From the NCBI GenBank assembly GCA_004154925.1, contig QJNS01000001.1, forward strand, positions 620,001 through 684,000: 64,000 nucleotides of DNA, in the 5' to 3' direction. The notes beneath the pieces are model-generated. The model did no database searches. It was given only the letters and a program-made list of their open reading frames with translations, and was not told where the DNA came from. Of this stretch, positions 1 to 10,700 are shown one piece after another (position 1 is the first letter of the stretch; each line of letters begins with the position of its first letter). This stretch comes from Monosporascus cannonballus (lineage: Eukaryota > Ascomycota > Sordariomycetes > Xylariales). The position numbers and the translations under genes are program-made.

Positions 1-294
1 ATTAATGGGGTATAAGGTAAATTTTACCTAGTTAGTTCTTTTATTAATTAAGTTTTCGTATTGGCGTATTTATGGTAATCTTAAGATTATATTGTAGTTC
101 CTAAATGGAACGATATCGAAATTAATTATTTAGTATCGTCCTTTGCTAAAAATCTCGAAATAATTAATTTTACGTTTAATTTTCTTATTATTATAAGCGA
201 ATTGCTAACTTTCGGTATTTATTGTTGTATAAGGTTGTAATTGTGTTTCCATAGTAATTTGAGTTCGTTAATTATATTTGGTGTAATGTAATTT
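1..294 (-). mobile_element. Gypsy fragment, protease region, cut at right by element A
   Basis: This AT-rich stretch aligns by eye with the protease region of the minus-strand Gypsy elements at 17281-17570 and 56440-56710. They share the same order of short words, including the blocks around the attaattaag, gatatcgaaattaatta and aagcgaatt motifs. It therefore reads on the minus strand as the retropepsin segment of a Ty3/Gypsy pol gene, riddled with RIP-type stops. The homology stops exactly where the LTR of element A begins at 295. The rest of this element lies outside the window on the left. The missing part to the right of the insertion point is not found at the far side of element A. Confidence 0.75.
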
Positions 295-658
295 TGTTAC
301 GACCTGACAAGCCACGGCCTCCAGGAACGGTCGCAACGGAAAAGGCCAAGAAAACTATGTGGATCAGGTTACGTAATGGATCACCAATTCACTGGTGGTA
401 AATTAGTAAGCCGGATTACCAACTTATTGGTCGTGATCCAGCTTACGGAATAAGGATATATACGTTTATTATTTCCATAATTTAAATAACTTTAGTTTAT
501 AATATTTATTAATATTAATCGTTTGTAATAAGGTATTTGCGGTATTAAGAGATGTAATACGTTCCGATATTTATTACTTAAATTCTTACGATATTTCTGC
601 TAATATAAACCCGCTAACTTAAGGTTTAATAATTGGTTAAACCGTATAAGCCGTTATA
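295..658 (+). repeat. 5' LTR of element A
   Basis: Starts TGTTACGACC and ends GCCGTTATA, a RIP-altered form of the GCCGTCACA end seen in less mutated copies. It carries two copies of a ~35-bp repeat starting GGATC/GGATT at 378 and 413. Its partner at 6573-6970 has three copies, which explains most of the length difference. Confidence 0.9.
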
Positions 659-3289
659 TGTTATAAATTTTTATTTAATAATATTGTTAAAATATTAACC
701 AGCGTTTAAGGAATCCTTATTTAATAATTTTAGGCTCGAATTCGGAAGCTGGAAAAAAAGTTCGACAATTTAGGGCTACGTTACCTGCCTAACCCTTTTT
801 CGCTCGTATAAAGCCAAAAAAGCCGGAATCTTACGATAAAAAAGGTAATTTTTAAACCTTTTTGATTTAGGCATAAATTTACCTTTGTTTCTTGGATTTT
901 AGGAACTTAACGGATATGGTTTTAATAATAAAAATATGCCTAATAAAAAATACGATTAATTAGTTTAAACCTATTATAAGAAATTGTCTAAAAATAAGAA
1001 AACCGGATAAGGAGAATTTTATTAATAAGATTTTTTTACTTTATACCAATTTCGAAAACAAAATGCGCGATAATTTCGGTAATCCGGATAAAAAACGATT
1101 TAGTGTATAATAATTTTTATATTTTTAATAAAAAAAATATACGTCTAAGTATGCCGTAACTTTTAAAAGTTTCGCGGCCGAAGCCAGATAAGGAAATAAC
1201 GAAACCGATATTTTTATCGATATATTTTATAAAAAATTAAAAGATAATATATAGAAATAAAGTTATTTATATTAAATAATTAATTGCTTAAAATTAATAT
1301 ATTATAAAAATAAATAAAATTAATAATCGATAATTTAAAAGATAATAAGAAAAAAAAAGGGCAATATGTTTTATATTTGAAATATAATAAGTTTAATTAA
1401 GGGGAAAAAAACGTACTTTTTACTTTTTATGAAACGACATTAGGATTTATGGAATTTGATATTAGTTATAAATAAAAGTAAAGCCAGATTAAATGTTTTA
1501 ATTATAGCAAAATAGGATATAAGGCCTCTAAATATCAAAACCCTAAGAAGTTACGGCAAAATAACTGGACCCCTATACCGGAAGAACAGTCCAGGAATAA
1601 TTAAAATAATAATAATAAAGTTATTAACAAAATCCAAGCCAAATATGTATCAGATTTACGACAAAAAATCTAATAAAGATTATTACGATAAAAGATTTAA
1701 CGAAAAATGCGAAAAACCAGAAAGCTGGCTTAGCAAATATTGCGAACATAATAAGAAATATTATAAGGATAATTACGTAAATACCAGAACTGGACAGAAA
1801 AAGTTTATCCCAGAACCCCTGATCGATACGGCAGAATGCATATTATATATTGTCGGCGACAGAAATATCCTAATTACGAAAAATAAAAGTAATATACTTA
1901 TAAACGAATTACCCGTATGTATTACGAAAAATTCAATTTTTTAAATCGTACCGGAAATAATAAAAATAATAAGTAATAATATCGATATTTTCGAACCATA
2001 ACCCTAAGAAATATCTAACAGCTGGCCGAAAAAAAAGCTAGCCAGAAAAAAAACAATGCCTATAGGAAAACCCCTTTTATTATTATAAATAATATAATTA
2101 CCAAACGGAAAAGAAATTAATTTAACGTACGGTTAAAAAATATTATTAAAAAATTATTACGAATTTTTATTTTCAGTTAGTATTTATTTTAAATCCACCC
2201 AAAAAAAATTATTAAAGAAAAAATATCTTAGGTTACAGGAAATTTTTAAAATAATAATTAGGACAACGTATAATAAGATATATTTATAAACATAAGGAAA
2301 GAATTTATTCGATAAGAAAAAAATTACAAAAAAATTAAAAATAATTAATATGGTTTGAAAAAATAATATGGCGGCAACAATAATAAATATAGCTGTTTAA
2401 CGCATTAAACAAAAAAAATATAAATAAGGCTTAATAAATTCGAATAAAAATTAAAAAAAAATGTTACCTATAAAAAAGCCGCAAAATAACGAAAGCCAAA
2501 GGAATTAAAGGGAATTCCTAAAAAAAAGCTTTAAACGCGACGATAGGAAACGTTAATAATTTTATTACATTGGAAATACGAATCGGAATGTATTAATATA
2601 CTGTAATGGTAAATTACGGAATTTTGGGCGGAAATTATATTATACCGGATATAATTAATAAACTTAAACTGTTATGAAAATACAAATTAAAACCTTATAT
2701 AACAATAAATACCGAAAATTAGGAATTCGTTTACGATAACGGAAAGATTATACGCGAAATTAATTACTTCGAGATTTTTATTTAAGAATAATATTAAACA
2801 ATTAATTTCGATATCTTTTTATTCGGAAATTACGATATAATCTTAGGATTACTATGGATACGTTAATATTAAATCTTAATTAATAAAAAAACTAATTAAA
2901 TAAAGTTTACTTTATATCCCCTTAACAAATATAAAAAAAGAAATTAAGATTTTAATATTCGATCGAAAATGGCGACGAATATAAGTATAAAAATACGATA
3001 AAAACCTTATTATTTAAAAGAATAAAATATAAAAAAGAAAATAAGCATTAAAAGAAAATACGATATATCATTATTATGATCAAAGCGAAATTAAAATAAT
3101 TAAATAACGATCTAAAATAAAATTAATAGCTTTAAGAGTTAAAAAATCTAATTAATATATTACTATAATACTATGAAGATAAATAATTTTTGAAAAAACA
3201 GCTTAATATGAAATTATTAAAATAAAACGAATAAAATTATAAATTAATCTTTAAAGAAGGATTTTCGACAAAGTTTTACCTTATTTATA

Positions 3290-3960
3290 ATTTTAACAAA
3301 GATGAATTACGTACTTTTAAAGAATATCTAGAAAATCGCTATAGAAATAATAAATTCGACCTTTAAAGTTATTAATAGGATATTTTATGTTTTTCTTATT
3401 AAAAAAATAAGAAATTACGATTTATAGTTAATTATCGATAATTGAACGATATTATTGTTAAAGATCGAAAATTATTATTTTTAATTACAAAAATAAAAAA
3501 CCGATTTTTCGAAATTAAATAATTTATAATATTCGATTTTAAAAATAAATAAAACCTTATTAAAATTAAAAAAGCATACGAATAAAAAATAACTTTTAGG
3601 ACGAAATATAAATTATTTAAATATTTGGTTATATTAATAGGATTTACGAACGTACCAAGAACCTTTTAGCGGATAATAAACTATATATTACGAAAATACC
3701 TTAATATATTTATTATTTGCTATCTTAACGACATTTTTATTTTTTCGGAAACAAAAGAAATATGCGCAAAATATATTTATAAAGTTTTTTAAGTTTTACA
3801 AGATATAAAGTTATTTTTAACGCAGAAAATATTTACTTCCATATATAAAAAATATAATATCTAAGATATATTATTACTTTACGATATATCAGGATAAATT
3901 TTAAAAAACCATTATAGTTATAGAATAACAAACGTTAATTACGGTTAAGGAGGTATAAAT
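3290..3960 (+). pseudogene. Reverse transcriptase domain relic (element A)
   Basis: In one frame the Gypsy RT landmarks appear in order: a VNYR.LND block (ancestrally VDYRQLND) near 3427-3450, IFDFKN (ancestral VFDLKNAY type), TFRTKY, an IGFTNVPRTF block (FGLTNAPATF type) and the catalytic box. The box reads Y-L-N-D at 3721-3732 instead of Y-L-D-D. The aspartate-to-asparagine change is a G-to-A transition, so RIP has removed a metal-binding residue. Stops interrupt the frame throughout. Confidence 0.88.
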
Positions 3961-5794
3961 ATTTTTTGGATTCGTTAATTATTATAAAAAGTTTATTCGA
4001 AATTTTAACAAAATTGTTAAACCCTTAATGAACCTTACGAAAAAAAAAAGTTTAAATAAATATCAAATACGGAAAAAATATTTCAGGATATTAAAAATAC
4101 GTTTACCAACGAATTTATATTAATTATATACGATTTAAACCGTCCCGTTAAATTAAAAACCAATATTTCGGATTATACGTTAAATGTAATGATCGGATAA
4201 CGAAATAATTAAGGCAAATTGCACCCTATTATATTTTTTTCGTACAAGTTAAAATAAACCGAATTTAATTACGGCATTCCAAATAAAAGATTTATAGCTA
4301 TTATTTTGGCATTTCGAAAGTTTAAGCACTTCTTAAACGGAAGTTTGCACAGGATTAAGGTTTATACGGATTATTAAAATTTTACTCGATTTATTACGAC
4401 TAAGAAGCATACAAAATAATAATAAAGATATGCAGAAAAATTGGCAAACTTCGACTTCGTTATTATTTACAAAAAAAAATAAAAAACGATAAAACAAATA
4501 TTTTAAATAAATAACCAAACCTTAAAAGAATTGGTTAAAATTAGCCATATAATTTTCGATACTATTATAAAAAGATATTTACGTTTACGACAAATTGCGA
4601 CGATTCGGGCAATATCCAGCAATATGCATCAGAAAATCTAATAATAAAATGATAATTTTCTAAAAAACCAAAAAACGAATAAAATATAAATTCCAAAAAA
4701 TATCAAAAAGATTTAATACGAAAAATATACGAATATTAGTTATACGGATATCTAAGGATTTACAAAACCCTAAAGCAACTTTAACGCATATATTTTTTTT
4801 TAAAATAAAATTAACGGTACGAAAAATCATACGGTAATACGATATTTACGCCGGAACAAAGGCTCGACGACATAAACCATACGGAAAATTACGGCCATTA
4901 CCGGTCGCAAAACAACCATAATATTTAATCATATTTAACTTTATCACTAAACTTTTTATGTTGAAAAATCCAGTTACGGAAATATATTACAATAGCATTT
5001 TCGTAATCGTCGATCAATTTACGAAATTCTCTTATTTCTTACCATATTATAAGGATATAAATACTGAATAAATAACATACATTTTTTAAACATATTTTCA
5101 ATATATACGGATTACTTATGGAAATTATATTAAATAAAGGATCGATATTTACATTTAAGTTTTGGCAAAGCTTTATAACATAAATCGGCCTAAATTACAA
5201 ATTATTTAGCATACTTAAATTATAAACGGATAAATAAATAAAACGAATAAATCAAATTTTAAAACCCTATTTATAATATTATATTAATTACGAACAAAAT
5301 AATTAGATTAAGAAATTACTAATTACATAAATAACTTATAATACTAATTATTACGAAAATATTAAAATAATACTTACGAACGTAAATTTTATTTTTATTT
5401 TAAAAATTTATAAAAAAATACGCGATAACGGTTTAATTAATATTAAAATAATTTTTACGTCAAAAGAATTACGACAGTTATACCAAGAAATAAAAACAAA
5501 ACTAGAATTTATACGGGATTAAATAAATAAGTATTATAATTAAAAAAAAGTTAAAAAAATTAACTTTCGAAAAAGGAAAAATAATTTTCCTTATTAACAA
5601 AAATATTTAAATAAAAATACCTAGTAAAAAACTCGATTCTAAATATATCGGTCCATATAAAATCGCTAAAAAGATTTCAAAAAATAATTACTAATTGGAA
5701 CTTCCATTAAAAATTAAATTCTATCTAATTTCTTTATATTTTTTTATTCGAGTTAATAACGGATACCATTAAAATATATATAACCTAGGACAAT

Positions 5795-5965
5795 ATGGAA
5801 ATAAACGACAAATAAGTATACGAAATAAAGAAAATCCTCGACATACGTAAACAAAACGGATTTACTTAATACCTAATTAAGTGGAAAAAGCATCTAGATT
5901 TCGAAAACATCTAGGAACCCGCTAAAAATCTTATTAACGCCCAGCGCCAATTGAAAAACCTTTAC
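5795..5965 (+). pseudogene. C-terminal chromodomain relic (element A)
   Basis: The frame reads VYEIKKILDIRKQNG, then YLIKWKKH.DFENI and EPAKNLINAQR. This is the V.KIL..R...G...YLVKW.GY....TWEP...L.NA pattern of a chromodomain. Chromodomains at the integrase C terminus define chromoviruses and are thought to steer insertion to particular chromatin marks. The same domain is visible in element C (about 14305-14445, minus), element B (about 12770-12950, plus) and element I (about 47860-48040, minus). Confidence 0.85.
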
Positions 5966-6182
5966 CAGCAACGGCGGAACCACCCGAAATAATAGCATCC
6001 CAATCCACAAGATCTAAAGAAGGAAACCCTTAATTTACCGTATTCTAATTAATAACATCCATTTTTAAGGCCTAAACCTTAATTACGGATTTTGATTTTA
6101 ATTATATAAAATTATTAAAATTATTTAAGGATTTAAAGGTACGATTAACAAATTTCGTACCCTAAAATTAATAGTGTTAACG

Positions 6183-6368
6183 TTAACGACGTATGCAAAA
6201 AAGACGCGTAAGGGCTTTAAATAAAGATTTTTCGGCCGTTAGCTTTTTTTCTTTTAACTTTTTTAATTCCGCAATATGGCGATTAATTATAGAAATAAGG
6301 ACTTTTATTCCGTTATACGAACGACCTCGACGGACATATTCCTTATAACGAAAAACCTTATTTATCAT
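6183..6368 (-). other. Antisense ORF in the 3' region of element A
   Basis: A 61-codon frame antisense to gag-pol, between the chromodomain and the 3' LTR. It reads MINKVFRYKEYVRRG, then IKVLISIINRHI, then AELKKLKEKKL, a lysine/leucine-rich segment that may form a coiled coil. The same placement and similar words occur in element B (minus, about 13160-13350, RIP-broken), element G (minus, 38108-38593) and element I (plus, 47239-47544, again antisense to that element). The repetition in several copies argues for a real antisense gene of this family. Its function is unknown. Confidence 0.55.
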
Positions 6369-6556
6369 TTGGCAATTAAGTTACCGAATAAAACAAAAAA
6401 AATAAGGTATCGCGTTAAAACTTTCGAGTTTAATTAAATTAGCCAAAACAAGTCGTTATTCGGATTTGCGAAAACGATATTTAGATATACCAAAAAATAT
6501 ATTAAAGGTATATAAAAAGATTTACTAGAAGAAAAAAATCTTGAGGGCAAGATTTT

Positions 6557-6569
6557 GGGAAAGAGGAGA
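6557..6569 (+). promoter_or_regulatory. Polypurine tract of element A
   Basis: A run of 13 purines (GGGAAAGAGGAGA) just upstream of the 3' LTR start at 6573, separated by TCG. This is the expected plus-strand primer site of a Gypsy element. Confidence 0.8.
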
Positions 6570-6572
6570 TCG

Positions 6573-6970
6573 TATTACGACCTAATAAGTTACGGCCTTT
6601 AGGAACAGTTGTAGTGGAGAAAGCCAAAAAAATTATGTGGATTAGGTTACGTAATGGATTATTAACTTACTGGTGATAAGCCAGTAAGCCGGATTATTAA
6701 CTTACTGGTAGTGAGCTAATAAGCCGGATTACCAACTTACTGGTAGTGATCCAGCTAACGGAACAAGGATATATACGTTCATTATTTCCATAGTTTAGAT
6801 AGCTTTAGCTTGCAACATTTATCAATACTAATCGTTTGCAATAAGGCATTTGGGGTATTAAGAGATATGACACGTTCCGATATCTATTGCTCAGATTCCC
6901 ACGATACTCCTGCCAACTTAAACCCGTCGACTTAAGGTTTAATAGTTGGTTAAACCGCCAAGCCGTCACA
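6573..6970 (+). repeat. 3' LTR of element A
   Basis: Starts TATTACGACC (RIP form of TGTTACGACC) and ends GCCGTCACA. It holds three ~35-bp repeat units beginning at 6656, 6691 and 6726. It abuts an inverted LTR fragment of element C at 6971 with no duplicated target sequence. Confidence 0.9.
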
Positions 6971-7041
6971 GTAACCTGGAAGGTGGTCCGTATTATCCTC
7001 GTTAACCGTTTCCTGAGGCCAGAATCCGTCAGGTCGTGACA
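6971..7041 (-). repeat. Truncated 3' LTR of element C
   Basis: On the minus strand it begins TGTCACGACCTGACGG and reads to GGTTAC, matching the first ~70 bp of the 5' LTR at 38099. It then stops at the end of element A's 3' LTR. The remaining ~300 bp of the LTR are absent from the window. Confidence 0.85.
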
Positions 7042-7356
7042 TAATCTTCCCTTTCCCAAATCTTGCTCTTAAGATTTCATTTTCTTGGTAAGTATCGCTA
7101 GTTCTTTACGATATCGGGTCGTATTGCTAAAAGTCGTCGCCAGGTTTCCTTTACCACGTGTCGTCACAATCTGCTTCTTATTTTTGACGATTTTAGTTTT
7201 AAAATTATGCCGTATTCTTTATTTTTTTTTAAAAACTTAAAAATGCGAAATGATAAAAACCGTTTCTAAATATAAAGTTTGCGTTAAATGCGGGTGTTTC
7301 TGTAATAAAACCGGCATTTTTTTTCTATTTTAGAAAACATTTGTGCCGAAAATTAA
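7042..7356 (-). other. 3' region of element C with polypurine tract
   Basis: Internal sequence upstream of the C 3' LTR. On the minus strand 7060-7045 is the purine run TTTGGGAAAGGGAAGA next to the LTR start. The region corresponds in position to 47185-47600 of element I. It continues at 13946 on the other side of element B; the shared ATTAA at 7352-7356 and 13946-13950 is B's target duplication. Confidence 0.7.
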
Positions 7357-7749
7357 TGTTATAACCCAACGGGCCACGGCCTCCAGAAACGCTCTGTCAC
7401 GACCCAACCACAGATACGCGGTAGGGCAAGTTACGTAACGGATCACCAACTTACTGGTAGTAGGCTAGTAAGCCGGATTACTAACTTATTGGTAATAAAC
7501 CAGTAAGCCGGGTTACAATTTTATTAATAACAAATTAATATAATAAAATAAAAAAATATATATTTATTATTTTTATAATTTAAATAACTTTAATTTATAA
7601 TATTTATTAATATTAATTATTTTTCATAATAAGATATTAAAATATATAATATATTATTATATTTATTGTTTATATTTTTACGATATTTTTATTAATATAA
7701 ATCGGTCGATTTAAAGTTTAATAATTAGTTAAATCGCTAAGTCGTTATA
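7357..7749 (+). repeat. 5' LTR of element B
   Basis: Starts TGTTATAACCC and ends GTCGTTATA (RIP form of GCCGTCACA). A second copy of the start motif, GTCACGACCCAACCACA, follows about 40 bp in. Central ~35-bp repeats ending in TAAGCCGG are present as in element A. Same length, 393 bp, as its partner. Confidence 0.9.
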
Positions 7750-7789
7750 CGTTATAAGTTTTTATTTAAAAATACGGTTAAATATTTAA

Positions 7790-10700
7790 AAATTACCTGT
7801 TTAATAATATTAGGTTCTAATTCGAAAATTGAAAAAAAGAAATTTAATATATTAGCGTTCCGTTATTTATCTAAATTTTTTTCGCCCGTATAAAACTTAG
7901 GAAACTAGAACCTTATAATGAAAAAAGTAATTTTTAAACGTTTTTAATTTAGATACGAATTTATTTTTATTTTTAAAACCGTAGTAACCTAACGGATAAA
8001 GTTTTAATAATAAAAACGTACCTAACGAGAAATACGGTTAGCTAGTTTAAATTTATTATAAGAACTTTTCTTAAAAAAAAGAAAATCAGATAAAGCATAT
8101 TTTATTAATAAAACCTTTTAATTTATACCAATTTTGAAAATAACTTAGGTAATAATTTCGGTAATCCGGATAAAAAACGATTTACGGCTTAATAGTTTTT
8201 GTAATTTTAACATAAAAAACCCGTATTTAAATATGCCGTAACCTTTAAAAGCTTTACGGCTAAGGCCGCATAAAGAAATAACGCAATTAATACCTTTATC
8301 GATATATTTTATAAAGGATTAAAAAAGAAGATAAAAAATAAGACTATTTGGATTTAACAATTAATTGCTTTAAACCGATTTAATGTAAAAGTAATTAAAA
8401 TTAATAATGAACGGTTTGAAAAATAATAAAGAAAAATAATATGTTTTACGTTCCGGATATAATAAATTTATCTAAAAAAAACGAAATATACCTTTTATTT
8501 TTTACGGAACAATATGAAGATGGAATTCGGCGTTACTCATAAATAAAATTAAAGTTAAATTAAACGCTTTCATTATGGCAAAATAGCATATAAAATTTAC
8601 AAATATAAAAAAGCTAAAAATATTCGATAAAATAATTAAATACCTGTACCGGAAAAATAATTTCGCTTAAATACGAATTAAATCCCCTATAACAAAAGGT
8701 TTAGTAAGGATTATTACGATAAGAAATCCGTCAAAAATTGCGAAAAGTTAAAATATTAACTTAAGAAATATCGTAAGCATAATAAAAAATATTATAAAGA
8801 TAATTATGCAAATATTAAAATTAAACAAAAAAAGCTTATCCCGGAATCCGTAATGAATATAGCAAAATATATGTTATATACTGTCGACGACAAAAATATC
8901 CCGATTACGAAAAATAAAATAATATATTTACGAACGAATTACTCGTATATATTATAAGGCATTCGACTTTTTAAATCGCACCGGAAATAACAAAAATAAT
9001 AAATAATAATATCGATATTTTCGAACTATAACTCCAGGAAATATTTAATAATTAGTCGAAATACAAAGGTAACCCCAAAAAAATAATACTTATAAGAAAA
9101 CCTTTTTTATTATTATAAGTAATACAATTATTAAATAAAAAAGGAATTAATTTAACGCAAAATAAAAAAATATTACTAGAAAGTTATTACGGATTTTTAT
9201 TTTTGATTGGTATTTATTATAAATCTTTAAAAAAAGTTATTAAAAAATACGTTAATTTATGAAAGATTTTTAAAACGATAATTAAAACAACATATAATAA
9301 AATGTAATTATTAACATAAGAAAATAATTTATTCAATAAGAAAAAGAATTATAATAAACTTAAAAGTAATTAATACAGTTTAAACGAATAATACGGCGGT
9401 AATAACAATAAATATAATAGCTTAATGCGTTAAATACAAAAATACAAATAAAGATTAATAAGTTCGAATAAGAATTAAAAAAAAGGTAATTTATAAAAAA
9501 GCCGTAAAATAACGAAACCTAAAGAAATTAAAGAGAATTTTTAAAAAGCGCCTTAAATATAACAATAAAAAACGTTAACGATTTTTTTATCCTGGATATA
9601 AAAATCGGAAAATACTAGTATATTATAATTGTAAATTACGGAATATTAGGCGGAAAATATATTATATAAAATATAATTAACAAATTTAAATTATTACGGA
9701 AATATAAGTTAAAACCTTATATAGCGATATATGCCAAAAATTAAGAATTCGTTTACCATAATGGAAAAATTATATACGAAATTAATTACTTCGAGATTTT
9801 TCTTTAAAAACGATACGAAATAGTTAATTTCGATATCGTTTTATTTGGGAATTACGATTTGATTTTAGGATTATTTTAGATACCTTAATAAGGAATTTTA
9901 ATTAATAGAAAAATTAGCCAAGTCAGGTTCGTCTTATACCTTATTAGTAAATAAAAAAAAGAAAATTAAGATTTTAATACTTAATTAATAATAATGACGA
10001 ATGCAAGCATAAAATAGAAAAAAAAATATAGGCATTAAACAAATACGACGTATTATTATTATTATTAAAACAAAATTCAAGTAATTAAATAATAATTTAA
10101 AATAGCAGCCTTAAGAATTAAAAAATCCAATTAATATATTATTATAATATTACAAATACAAATAGCTTTTCAAAAAAGAGTTTCATACGAAATTATTAGA
10201 ATATAGCGAATAAAACTATAAAATAATGCTAAAAAAAGGATATTCGACAAAGTTTTACCTTATTTATAATTTTAACGCAAATAAGCTATAAATTTTTAAG
10301 AATATCTAAAAAATGAAATACAGAAAAAATATATTCGGTTTTCAAAATTACTAACAGAATATCCGATATTTTTTATACCAAAAAAACGAAAAATTACAAC
10401 TTATTGTTAATTATTAATACTTAAATAACGTTAATAATAAAGATCGAATGTTATTACCCTTAATAACGGAAGTAAAAAACCGATTTTACGGAAATAAATA
10501 ATATATAACATTCGATTTTAAAAATATAACCTTATTAAACTTAAAAAAAGATATAACTAAAAAATAACTTTTAAGACGAAATACGGATTATATAAGTATT
10601 TAATTATATTAATAGGATTTATAAATATATTAATAACTTTTTAACGGATAATAAATTATGTATTATAAAAAATTTCAATATATTTATCGTTTATTAATTT

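Larger units (their letters stand above)
690..5990 (+). pseudogene. gag-pol relic of element A
   Basis: Reading through stops gives a Gypsy gag-pol. Gag ends with a zinc-knuckle relic near 1486-1535, where CX2CX4HX4C has become C-F-N-Y...Y...Y by Cys/His to Tyr changes. The only open stretch of note is 1645-1944 (99 codons), in the gag-to-protease part. The protease segment lies near 2605-2800 and aligns with the better-preserved copy at 17395-17586. Reverse transcriptase spans about 3290-3960. RNase H (about 4060-4500) and integrase (about 4600-5600) follow, and a chromodomain ends the polyprotein at about 5800-5960. It would have encoded Ty3-type replication proteins; it is clearly dead. 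Confidence 0.85.
295..6970 (+). mobile_element. Gypsy chromodomain retrotransposon A (RIP-degraded)
   Basis: Full-length Ty3/Gypsy element on the plus strand: 5' LTR, gag with zinc-knuckle relic, protease, reverse transcriptase, RNase H, integrase, chromodomain, polypurine tract and 3' LTR, in the standard order. Every frame is broken by TAA/TAG stops of the CAA/CAG/TGG transition type. The flanks are odd: AATTT (290-294) on the left and GTAAC (6971-6975) on the right, so there is no target-site duplication. The left flank is pol sequence and the right flank is LTR sequence of a different element. The 5' LTR is 364 bp and the 3' LTR 398 bp. This fits a recombinant of two separate insertions rather than one clean insertion. 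Confidence 0.9.

Noticed and set aside
6805..7059. 84-codon minus-strand frame
   Set aside because: It lies across the 3' LTR of A and the inverted LTR fragment of C; the coding look comes from conserved LTR sequence, and the same words recur at 39045-39251 and 13853-13950.
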